From NCBI GenBank assembly GCA_022749755.1, contig CM040452.1, forward strand, positions 10,372,350 through 10,436,349: 64,000 nt of DNA, read 5' to 3'. The notes beneath the pieces are model-generated. The model ran no database searches. It was not told the origin of the DNA and worked only from the letters and a program-made list of their open reading frames with translations. The stretch's first letter is position 1, and each line of letters starts with the position of its first letter. Origin of the DNA: Azadirachta indica. Taxonomy: Eukaryota > Streptophyta > Magnoliopsida > Sapindales > Meliaceae. Both the position numbers and the translations under genes were made by a program. Below are positions 1-8,050 of the stretch, piece after piece.

Positions 1-76
1 CACTTAGACTTCCGAACTTTATTACCTGAGACAATCTATACTTCAAAGTTACAACCTTTAAGTTGTAGTAAGTTTT
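1..76 (+). repeat. 3' end of Athila LTR (LTR-D)
   Basis: It matches 24,552-24,627, the last part of the complete LTR that starts at 23,222. The exact end is uncertain: a terminal CA could be at 53, or the LTR could run closer to the PBS at 77. Confidence 0.75.
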
Positions 77-94
77 TGGCGCCGTTGCCGGGGA
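77..94 (+). other. Primer-binding site, tRNA-Asp type
   Basis: TGGCGCCGTTGCCGGGGA is the PBS characteristic of Athila/Tat elements, complementary to the 3' end of tRNA-Asp. It sits just inside the LTR and sets the element's orientation. Confidence 0.9.
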
Positions 95-454
95 GTACAG
101 TTTGTATAAAGTTTACTAATTCTTGTTTAATTTTCTTTTACTAACTTTAACCTCTAACTCTAACTCTAACTTTAACATTTTTTTTATTTACTTCTTGTTA
201 TTTTTTTTATTGGAAGGCTCAGCCATCCATTTACATTTACATTATGATTGATTCTACATATACCGCCTAATTTTTGTTTATTTTGTTCATGGTAGACTTT
301 GCCACCTTTCTTAATTTTCTCTATTAACTATTGTGTTATTTTCATTTACAATAATTTTATTAAGAGAAAGGTTATACCACCTCTTTTCTTTTTTATTTGT
401 TTTATTGTGCTAACATTTTATTTTATTGTGTTTTATTATTATTATTTTTTTTAT
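95..454 (+). other. Athila-like leader, noncoding
   Basis: AT-rich untranslated leader between the PBS and the first gag-like codons. It includes a short CTCTAA-type tandem run near 150-175 and long T tracts. Nothing coding is seen. The same leader is at 24,646-25,005. Confidence 0.6.
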
Positions 455-931
455 GTTTAGATGGTATCGTGATTCTCATTCTCATCGATTGGTGAAAGGT
501 AATTCTGAAACTTCCTTTGAAAATTTGTTTGATTCATCTTCAAACTAACACACAACTAACACTATGACTGAAAATGAAAGTATACATGGAGAAAATGAAA
601 ATCATTATGTTCGAACCATGTGTGAATATTTGCAACCTCCTCGAAATTCATCTCCTTCATACTTTATTTTTTCCGCTTAATGCAAACCAGTAGTTCCTCT
701 GAAAATTCAATTAAATCTAATATGGCTAGTTCTAGGGGGGGTAAATATAATTTGAGTCAAGAAGATGATCTAAGTGCTAGAATTACAAATTTAATGAGAA
801 AGATTGAAGCCATGGAATTAAGGAAAATTAAAGAGGTCAAATCTGTGCATAATGATGAAGTTTGTGAAATTTGTGAAGTCATGGGACATTCCACTCAAGA
901 TTGTCCAAATATTCCAATTTTTAAAGAATGA
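455..931 (+). pseudogene. Athila-like gag remnant with zinc finger
   Basis: The start resembles the N-terminus of Athila gag: a segment around 605-660 reads YLQPPRNSSPS in one frame. The reading then shifts to the frame of 680-931, which ends with a CX2CX4HX4C zinc knuckle (CEICEVMGHSTQDC, about 862-903). Gag would package element RNA into cytoplasmic particles. Almost the whole capsid domain between these pieces is missing, since Athila gag is normally several hundred residues. Copy 1 has a TAA in the N-terminal part near 547 where copy 2 has TCA, and one extra T near 670 breaks the frame. Clearly non-functional. Confidence 0.75.
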
Positions 932-937
932 CCAAAC

Positions 938-1292
938 AAATTCTATGAATTCTTTCAAAAAGCCTTTTTCCTCTAATTCTCCAAATTGTCCACGTTCCTC
1001 TACAACACTTCAACTTGCTAATTGTTCTGTGAAAGTACCACGAGGAATACTTGAGGATGTGTTAGTCCAAGTAGATAAATTTTACTTTCCCGTAAATTTT
1101 ATTGTCTTAGACACACAACCTGTTCCTAGCTCAAGCACCCAAATTCCTGTCATATTAGGACGTCCACTTCTTGCTACATCTAATGCAATAATCAACAGTA
1201 GAAATGGAGTTCTAAAATTATTCTTTGTAAACATGACATTAGAAATAAATGTGTTCAATATTTGCAAGCAACCTAGTGAAAATGATGCATAA
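938..1292 (+). pseudogene. Athila-like aspartic protease, C-terminal half only
   Basis: The frame of 852-1,292 reads TTLQLANCSVKVPRGILEDV, then VILGRPLLATSNAIIN. These are the flap-distal and ILGRP segments of Athila-type retropepsins. The upstream segment with the catalytic Asp (DLGAS-type motif) is absent: the gag zinc finger is followed within about 100 bp by the post-active-site part. This indicates an internal deletion already present before the duplication, as copy 2 shares it. The domain would have cut Gag-Pol; this version cannot. Confidence 0.75.
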
Positions 1293-3050
1293 AGTTAGTT
1301 ATATTGAGGAACTCGTTCATGACTACTTTAATGTTTCATCTTTTTCTGATCCCTTGGATACTTGTTTAAATGGTTGTAATGATTTCAATTTTGATGAAAA
1401 TTCTGAAGTATCTCATACTTATTCTCTTTTAAAATCTTCTCAGGTTTTGGAAGTTAATGGATGGAGACCAAAATTTGAAAACTTACCTCAATGTGCTGAT
1501 AAACCGATGCCATCGAGTGTTCAACCACCAAAACTTGAATTGAAACCATTATCATCTGACCTCAAGTACGCTTTCTTTGGGGCTAATGAAACTTTTTCGG
1601 TGATAGTTTCTTCTAAACTCAGTGCTTTTCAAGAATGTAAGTTACTCAAAATTCTAAGATTGCATAAACATGTCTTATGATGGACAATAGCTAACATAAA
1701 AGAAATTAATCCTTTAATTTGCACACATAAGATATATTTGGAAGATAATGTCAAATCATCTAGATAAATGCAACGTAGGCTAAATCCTAATATGAAAGTG
1801 GTAGGAAGAAATGAAGTTCTCAAGCTTTTTAGATGTAGGGATCATTTATCCTATTTCTGATAGCACATGGGTAAGTCCTACACAAGTTGTACCTAAGAAA
1901 TCTGGAGTTACTGTAGTCAAAAATGAAAATAATGAATTAATTCCAACTAGAACAATTACTGGCTGGAGAATGTGCATTGACTATAGGAAACTCAATTCAA
2001 TAACTAGGAAAGACCATTTCCCGTTACTATTCATGGATCAAATGTCAGAAAGGGTAGCTGGACATGCATTTTATTGTTTCCTAAATGGGTATTCTAGGTA
2101 TAACCAAATTAAAATTGCACTTGAAGACCAAGAAAAGACCACTTTCACTTGTCCGTTTGGAACTTTTGCATATAGAAGTATGCCATTTGGATTGTTTAGT
2201 ATTTTTAGTGATATGGTTGAACGATTTTTTGAAGTTTTCATGGATGATTTTTCCGTTTTTGGTGATTCATTTGATGATTGCTTATTTAACTTGGAAAAAG
2301 TTTTGATTAGATGTGAAGAAAAGAATCTTGTGCTTAATTGAGAAAAATGTCATTTCATGGTCACAAATGGTATTGTGTTTGGTCACATTGACTCATCAAA
2401 AGGAATTGAAGTAGATAAATCTAAAATTGAATTAATTGTCAATTTACCCGTTCCTAAGTCTGTCAAAGATGTTAGATCATTTTTAGGATATGCTGGTTTT
2501 TATAGGAGATTTATCAAAGATTTTAGTGTTATATCAAGACTATTGTGCAATCTCTTATTAAAAGATGTTCTCTTTGAGTGGACTGAGTAATGTCAAGTAG
2601 ATTTTGTCAAACTTAAAACCATGTTAACATCTGCTCCTATCATGCAGCCTTTTGAAATCATGTGTGATGCTAGCGATTATGTTGTTGGAGCTGTTTTAGG
2701 ACAACGAAAGGACAAGAAACCCTATGTGATTTACTATGCTAGTCGAAAGGACAAGAAACCCTATGTGATTTACTATGCTAGTAAAACTTAAATAGTGCTC
2801 AAATGAATTATTCTGCCACTGAAAAGGAATTACTTGAAGTAGTATTTGCATTGGATAAATTTCGATCTTATCTTGTTGGATCACCCATTGTGATTTTTAG
2901 TGATCATGTAGCATTAAAATATCTTCTTTCAAAAAAGGATGCTAAACCTGGATTGATTAGGTGGATCCTACTACTCCAAGAATTTGATCTCACAATTTAA
3001 GACAGAAAAGGAGTACAAAATGTGGTTGCTGATTACTTGTCAAGACTTAT
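1249..3050 (+). pseudogene. Athila-like reverse transcriptase and RNase H, broken
   Basis: Domains in order: the protease-RT linker (1,249-1,680), RT (about 1,681-2,590) with CIDYRKLN and the catalytic FMDD (about 2,239-2,250), and RNase H (about 2,640-3,050) starting at IMCDASD and ending near VVADYLS. Stops interrupt it, for example after 1,680, 2,341, 2,590 and 3,000, and frames change. Copy 1 lacks 33 bp (11 residues, near 2,193) just upstream of the catalytic motif that copy 2 keeps. It also carries a 39-bp in-frame tandem duplication in RNase H at 2,705-2,782. The family function is cDNA synthesis; this copy is dead. Confidence 0.85.
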
Positions 3051-3400
3051 GTTTGAAGAACCGATTGAGACAACACCAATTAATGACAATTTTCCTGATG
3101 AGCAATTTTTCAATATTTCTATTTTATCTTGGTTTGTTGATATTGTCAATTTTTCTTGTTATAGGTCAAATGCCAAATCATTGGAATGCTCAAGCCAAAA
3201 AGAAATTTTTAAGGGAGGTCCTTTCATTGTTAAGAAGGTTTACCCACATAGCGCTATTGAGATTGAGAACACCAAAAATGGTAATATTTTTAAAGTTAAT
3301 GGACACTGTTTAAAGCTATTCTTTGAGAATTTTCCAAGCGAGATAGAGTCTATCATTTTGAATGAACTTGTTTACAACACTGGAAGAATTTCTTTTTATT
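3051..3400 (+). pseudogene. Athila-like integrase C-terminal remnant
   Basis: The frame of 3,022-3,462 passes from the RNase H tail directly to a segment reading GGPFIVKKVYPH, the C-terminal integrase segment of Athila elements. The zinc-binding HHCC domain and the DDE catalytic core are deleted. The join is near 3,155-3,175. Copy 2 (27,566-27,931) shares this deletion, so it predates the duplication. Confidence 0.7.
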
Positions 3401-3460
3401 TGTATATACATTACTTCTTTTCTTGTGTTATTAATTTTATTGATTCTATTGTTTGTTTTT

Positions 3461-3620
3461 AGTTACTTTCCCGGTCAAGTGGCGAATAATAGTACTCCGT
3501 GACTCTTCAAGTCAGTTCTTTCAATTGCCCAAAATGTTTGTTTTTAGTTACTTTCCCGGTCAAGTGGCGAATAATAGTACTCCATGACTCTTCAAGTCAG
3601 TTCTTTCAGTTGCCCAAAAT
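3461..3620 (+). repeat. 85-bp direct repeat, about two units
   Basis: Units start at 3,461 and 3,546 (both AGTTACTTTCCCGGT...), with a few mismatches; the second unit is slightly short. The repeat lies after the integrase remnant and upstream of the extra ORF, and may be 3' noncoding sequence of the element. The same pair is at 28,005-28,164. Confidence 0.85.
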
Positions 3621-3741
3621 TACTAATACCACATTTTTTCTCACTTCTTTTTCTGTTCTTTTCTTTTTTTTCATTATAAATGTCATTCTTTCTATATTGC
3701 AAACATATTTTCCTTCTTTTTCTAAAGATGTTTTACAAAAA

Positions 3742-4224
3742 ATGTACCAAGCTAGGTATGCAAGATTAAGAATGCTTAGGCAAAAAGATATTCTTGAAGA
3801 TGTGCGGTGGATAATTGAAGCAAAGGTACGTTTAGCAGGTAAGTTTTCTGATTCATTTGTTTCACGCATGCCTGATTTAGGTAAGAGCTTTTTTGCAAAG
3901 AAACGAAGAGCGAAAAGGTTACAAGTGTGTCACAAATGTGCACGTTCAACTTGTAACAAGCGATGTCGTTCTCTAGGTATATTGTCTACTAATAGAGAAG
4001 ATAAAATTAAATTCATCAAGAATGGACTGAGCCAGGAGTTTTTAGATAATATCTTATTGACTCTTGAGACGCATCCTAGTGGATATGTGCAACGTGAAAT
4101 TCTAAATTTATATACATTATTTCAAAAAGAACGTGATCGCTATAGTCTTGGGAATCTGACTTTAAAAAACCTTGTTTGCCAATTTGTAAGAAAATTGGAT
4201 AGGAAGCCAATCCTCGACCCATAG
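3742..4224 (+). CDS. Candidate virus-like nucleic-acid-binding protein ORF captured in an Athila-like element
   Basis: 161 codons are open from the Met at 3,742; the same frame is open from 3,499, but that part covers the 85-bp repeat and T-rich DNA, so I prefer 3,742. Seen: a helical, basic N-terminal half, then KKRRAKR at about residues 54-60 followed at once by CX2CX4CX3C (CHKCARSTCNKRC, about 63-75), then a short conserved-looking stretch with an Asn and an I-x-x-G. A basic KRRAK-type patch directly before a small Cys cluster is the layout of the cysteine-rich nucleic-acid-binding proteins of Betaflexiviridae (carlaviruses, vitiviruses), which act in RNA binding and silencing suppression. 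That homology is inferred from the motif pattern only. Athila elements usually carry an env-like ORF in this position, and I see no membrane segments here. Alternatives: unrelated zinc-finger ORF or chance ORF. Confidence 0.45.
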   Translation: MYQARYARLRMLRQKDILEDVRWIIEAKVRLAGKFSDSFVSRMPDLGKSFFAKKRRAKRLQVCHKCARSTCNKRCRSLGILSTNREDKIKFIKNGLSQEFLDNILLTLETHPSGYVQREILNLYTLFQKERDRYSLGNLTLKNLVCQFVRKLDRKPILDP

Positions 4225-4363
4225 AGGGCGTTTAAGCCGTTACTGGACATAAAATCAGAGGAAAATGTGAGCCACAATCACAACTATCTGTAAATATTTA
4301 CTTTTAGCTGTTATTATTGAAATTTTTATGTTTTAAATTCCTATATTAACTGTTATTTTTAAA
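4225..4363 (+). other. Noncoding tail of Athila-like element
   Basis: A short 3' segment between the ORF stop and LTR-A. It is AT-rich, with no gene or polypurine tract that I can support. It ends abruptly where LTR-A begins with its first few bases missing. Confidence 0.5.
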
Positions 4364-5172
4364 TGAAGTTGTGCAACCACGTAAACAAGAGGAGAACCTC
4401 AAACACTCAATTACAGCATTTATGTGATTCGCTAAGCGTGCCGAGTGGACTAATTACAAGAGCTAGAGCCAAGACATTGGAAAGTGTTTTAAATGGACTA
4501 ATTAAAAAGATGTGTGATTCAAATACAATTCAAGATACACATCTTGAAGAATTAGACTCAGTGAACATCATTTTAGCGATCGGAGTCCAAGAAAATTAAT
4601 ATAAAAATGTTCAAAAATTATAGTCCATTTATGTAATTTTAAGAATCTTAAAATGATGTAATCACTTACATCATACACATTTGACGTACTTACATCATAC
4701 ACATTCGACGTTATTGCTTACGTCACATATATATGATGTCATTGCTTACGTTTTCATGTTTAAAATTTGTAGGTTTTAAAAGTCATAAGATTTGAATTTA
4801 TTTTTGTCAAATTGTTAGGTAGGATTGATAGCCTAACTTTTGACATTTTCCTTTTGTATTTGCTTATAAAAAGGCTTTTATTTCTTGAAATGAAACAAGT
4901 AATTTGAGTGTTAAGTTATTTCTCACAAGTTCTTGTTCTTGAACTCTTCAAGTTTAATTTCTTGTGGCGTTCAAAACAACCAAACTTATCATCTAAATTC
5001 TTAAGTGTTTTCTTAAGGGTTTTGGTGTGGCATTTGAGTAAATCATTGTCTTGGTTCTTATCTATATAGGTATTGGGTCAAAGTTCAATAAACTTGCATC
5101 TTGAGAAAATCTTGGGGTTTTTTACTACATTCGATGTTGGGTTTTGTCACACTATTGGCGAGCTTCTTATCA
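4364..5172 (+). repeat. LTR-A, forward, 5' end trimmed by about 11 bp
   Basis: It matches the full LTR-A at 51,246-52,050. It contains the tail of the family-A pol frame (4,363-4,599, LITRARAKTLESVLNGLIKK), a U3 cluster of ACGT/TGATGTAA motifs, a TATA box and a terminal TATCA at 5,168-5,172. Its first bases (TGATGCAAACG in complete copies) are lost at the Athila junction. No family-A internal sequence follows; the next base is inside LTR-B. It may be a solo LTR or the remnant of an insertion into LTR-B whose left side was lost. Confidence 0.85.
4653..4874 (+). promoter_or_regulatory. LTR-A U3 promoter: ACGT-motif cluster and TATA box
   Basis: From 4,653 to 4,750 there are repeated GATGTAATCACTTACATCAT, TTGACGTA, CGACGTTA and CTTACGTCA words, i.e. 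clustered TGACG/ACGT cores of the kind bound by plant bZIP (TGA/as-1-type) factors. About 115 bp downstream is TATAAAAAGG (4,865-4,874). This is consistent with a pol II promoter in U3. Binding is inference. Confidence 0.55.
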
Positions 5173-5256
5173 CAATGTTACCAAACTCTGATTATTCTTT
5201 TGAAGTCCAAACTTGATATTTGACTCTTTCTTACACTCTTGAATTGTTGTAAGATC
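5173..5256 (-). repeat. LTR-B fragment at a rearrangement junction
   Basis: It matches the LTR-B stretch just after the TGTCA at 12,977-12,981 in element B1. It begins exactly where LTR-A ends (5,172/5,173) and stops near 5,256, where a 1,325-bp deletion relative to copy 2 (29,805-31,130) joins it to the protease start of B0 at shared ATCAC-like bases. Confidence 0.8.
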
Positions 5257-5980
5257 ACATCACAAACCCTATCCTTTACAAGGCACCTAGTATGGAAGAG
5301 AACTCTTTGATCACATTCTTCCTGTTGGGCTTGCATATTCAAAACTCTTCTTGATACAAGAGCCTTACCATTTTCCGCCATAGTAAATTGCTCATCCCTT
5401 TCTTCATCACTTGCATCTTCAAGAGTTGGCATCGTCTCTTGTTCATTCTCCTCTTCACTGGCCGAATAGTACTCTCCCTCAAGCATGAATATGGTTCTTT
5501 GATTTGGGCAATCCCGCTTATAATGTCCTACACCTTGACATTTAAAACATTTAATATTTCTGGTGTTAGTAGTAGAATCAAGCTTACCCTTGTCTTTGCT
5601 TGAGTTGGATGTTTTGGGAAACTCTTTGGATTCGATTTTAGGCTTGGATGATGAAGCCTTATCATCTTTCCTCCAATTTGATTTGAATGAAGAAGTATAG
5701 GAGGAAAACTGACTTGTACGACCTCTCTTTTTCAGTTGCTTCTCAACCTTCAATGCAAGGTGAAGCAAGTCTTCTAGCTCTATATATGGCTGCAATTCAA
5801 CCACATTAGAAATCTCCTTGTTCAAACCATTGAGGAATCTTGCCATTGTAGCTTCATTATCTTCCTCTACATTTGCTCTTATCATTGCTACCTCCATCTC
5901 CTTGTAGTATTCCTCAACACTCTTAGACCCTCGAGTGAGGAAGTCGATTATACAATTCTCTATATTAGTAGCTTGGTACA
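5257..5980 (-). pseudogene. Family-B gag C-terminal part with zinc knuckle, plus protease start
   Basis: The frame of 5,178-5,981 has the capsid C-terminal segment ([19 protein letters not shown]), a basic Ser/Lys-rich linker, and a CX2CX4HX4C zinc knuckle ([14 protein letters not shown], about 5,515-5,556). An acidic linker follows, then the protease lead-in ending near the deletion. The knuckle binds element RNA in family members. The frame then reads through non-homologous LTR-B sequence to 5,178. Copy 2 keeps the whole protease here (30,318-31,697). Confidence 0.8.
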
Positions 5981-6537
5981 AATCTCTTGCGCATGATGGA
6001 TTTTAGATCTCTCCACTCTTCAATAGGCCTTTCTCTATTTCTCCTTCGCTTTTGCTTAGTATCATCCCACCAAGTAATAGCATAAGCTTCAAAAACAGCC
6101 ACGGCAAGCTTCAACTTCTTGGATTCAGTGTAGTCATTGCAATCAAACACTAATTCAATCTTCGTTTCCCAATCCAAGTATGCCTCAGGATCCATTCTTC
6201 TATAAAATGGTGGAATTTTCAGTTTGACCCCACTGTTGCTATTGTTATTGTTTCTTACCCTCGGTCTCACCTCTTCTTCCTCTCCATTGTCATCAAGCGA
6301 TTCACTATCATTAAAGCCATCATCTAATTGAGCTCTTCTCGGAACTCGCTTAGTTTGCATGGTTGGATTAGGAGCATTAGGTGGCTGCCCCCTTGTGACT
6401 GAAACCTCCAGCCTCTCCATTCTATCAACCAACTCTCCATATTTTCTATCCATGGCTTGCAACAACTCGGTTAAGACTTGGAATCGATCTATTTCACCTT
6501 GTGGATTTCTTGCTTGTCCACTCATTCTGCAAGACAA
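5965..6537 (-). pseudogene. Family-B gag N-terminal and capsid part
   Basis: 190 codons. Probable start at the Met of MSGQARNPQ (about 6,524). A coiled-coil-like N-terminal segment is followed by an acidic stretch with an Asn/Ser run, then the Ty3/gypsy gag core KIPPFYRRMDPEAYLDWE and the EAYAITWWDD segment. A frame change near 5,970-5,981 separates it from the downstream gag part, so Gag is not continuous. B1 has the same region at 16,598-17,223. Confidence 0.8.
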
Positions 6538-7399
6538 AGTTAGTAAAGCAAAAGAATAATTTCCTCACTTCACTCCCTCACGTGTTTCACTCAAGTAATG
6601 TTATCACTCAAGTTCGCTCCTGTTTCACACTTAATTTTATGGCTTTTCTCTAGATGAGCTCACACTAAGCCTTTTTCCACTCTAATTCTCTTATTAAAAT
6701 TAGTTGCAAAAATCAAAATTTATACAAACTTACTAAATACAATGAAAAGTAAAATAAAACTAATTTAGATAGGCAACAAATTGGGAAAGCACAAGGACTA
6801 GAAAATAGATTTTTAGAAATGATAAAGGAAATATTAAGAACAAAGAAAGAAAAAAAAAACAGTACAGGAATAGGAAAGTCAACCAAAAATTATGGAAAGA
6901 TTAGGAAGCTTGTTTTGGAATGTAGGATTGATTTGGTCAAACTCCTTGAAGCAATATGATTTTTCTTTATATTCTCCTTATTTTCGTTCAACACCTGCCC
7001 CCCCCCCTTTTTTTTTCTTCTCTTGGCCAAAGGCTTTGCTTTTCTCTCCCTTATTTTTATTTTTTTTTATTTTTTTCTTCTCTTGGCCAAAGGCTTTGCT
7101 TTTCTCTCCCTTTTTTTTATTTTTATTTTTTACCTCCAAACACGTAGGAGTGACCAAACAAAAATAAATAGAAACAAACAGAAAAAAAGAAACGAATAGA
7201 CAAAGACTAAATCAACCGAATTAGAGATTGATACAACCCAAACTTGACTTGCTGTGAATTGAAAGGAAACCCTCTTTTTTTTTTTTTGATATAATAGACA
7301 CAAAAACAAAAATAAATGGAATTGAAGCAAAACAGACTCAGAAACTAAAGAAACAAATAGACAAATTTGAAAGACGATATAACCTGATTTAGAGCCGTA
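6538..7399 (-). other. B0 leader with 60-bp tandem duplication
   Basis: Untranslated leader between gag and PBS, with a long C run near 7,000 and T-rich stretches. CTTCTCTTGGCCAAAGG starts at 7,017 and again at 7,077, a 60-bp direct repeat also in copy 2 (32,891 and 32,951) but single in B1 (about 17,680). No coding potential seen. Confidence 0.75.
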
Positions 7400-8031
7400 T
7401 GTCATGCCCCGCGTGAACAGTGCTCATGAACAGTAACCGTGGCCGAGACATTGTGCGGACAGAATTTGCGCGAGGGAAAATCCGGGACAAGCGGGTGCGT
7501 GAGCTTCGGCAATATGCCTCGTCGATAGAACGGGTTAAGAGGGGCAATGAGGCATTTGGGCCAAAGATCCATATATTCTTCCTTATTGGCATTATTGTAC
7601 TTATAACCCAATGTTAGCCCAACTAGCCCAACTTCTAGAATGGTGGCCCAATTAGCTCAAGTTCTAGAATTGTGTAGATAGCATTACCATTTTGACAATT
7701 GTGTAGATATTTTCTAGGACATTTCTAGAAGGCCAATCCTAGCCCTCAAAAGTGCATTGTGAGGTGCAATTTAGGCCGTCCATTTTATGTAAGTTTTCTT
7801 ATAAATAGGTGAGGCCTCATTTGGCCAAACCAAGCAACCAAGTAATTAAGCAATTAAGCAATAAACTTGAGTTGTGTAAATCACTCTTCACTCAAACTCT
7901 TATTGCTCTCTCTTCTCTCTTTATTTATAAGCTTCCGATTTAGCGCATTGCGGGTGTCGAAGGCTTGCTTAGTGAGCGGAGTTGCTAAGCGCCGCACGGT
8001 CGAAGTGAGTGAAGAGAGTGAGGCCGTGACA
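7400..8031 (+). mobile_element. Solo LTR of a chromovirus, present only in copy 1
   Basis: 632 bp, TGTCA...TGACA termini, flanked by CGTA on both sides (7,396-7,399 and 8,032-8,035). Copy 2 has the empty site with a single CGTA (about 33,267-33,270). It is similar to the short LTR at 22,997-23,168 at both ends (GCGT.AA.AGTG near the start; GCTAAGCGCCGCACGG near the end). A TATA-like TTATAAATAGG lies at about 7,799-7,809. This is an element insertion followed by LTR-LTR recombination, after the segmental duplication. The TSD is 4 bp rather than the usual 5. Confidence 0.9.
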
Positions 8032-8035
8032 CGTA

Positions 8036-8047
8036 GCTCTGATACCA
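8036..8047 (-). other. PBS of B0, initiator-Met tRNA type
   Basis: The minus strand reads TGGTATCAGAGC, the standard plant tRNA-iMet primer-binding site, three bases inside LTR-B. Confidence 0.85.
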
Positions 8048-8050
8048 AAC

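Larger units (their letters stand above)
1..4363 (+). mobile_element. Athila-like Ty3/gypsy element, copy 1 (5' LTR mostly outside window, 3' end replaced by LTR-A)
   Basis: The order is LTR end, tRNA-Asp-type PBS, gag remnant with zinc finger, protease remnant, RT, RNase H, integrase C-terminal remnant, an 85-bp direct repeat, and an extra ORF. The RT motifs (CIDYRKLN, RKDHFP, DQEKTTFTCPFGTFAY, VFMDDFSVFG) are those of the Athila lineage as I know it. Most of the gag capsid, the protease active site and the integrase core are missing, and pol has several stops, so the element is dead. No 3' LTR of its own follows; the internal sequence runs straight into a LTR-A at 4,364. Confidence 0.85.

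Noticed and set aside
150..176. Telomere-like CTCTAA/CTTTAA run in the Athila leader
   Set aside because: Only three to four imperfect units and not the plant TTTAGGG/CCCTAAA repeat; simple AT-rich leader sequence.
455..931. Gag remnant as a host zinc-knuckle gene
   Set aside because: Position after an Athila PBS and leader, Athila-type flanking motifs and an identical copy at 25,009-25,481 show that it is gag.
8036..8050. tRNA-like sequences at the PBS sites
   Set aside because: Only the 12-18 bases complementary to tRNA 3' ends are present; no cloverleaf, so no tRNA gene.
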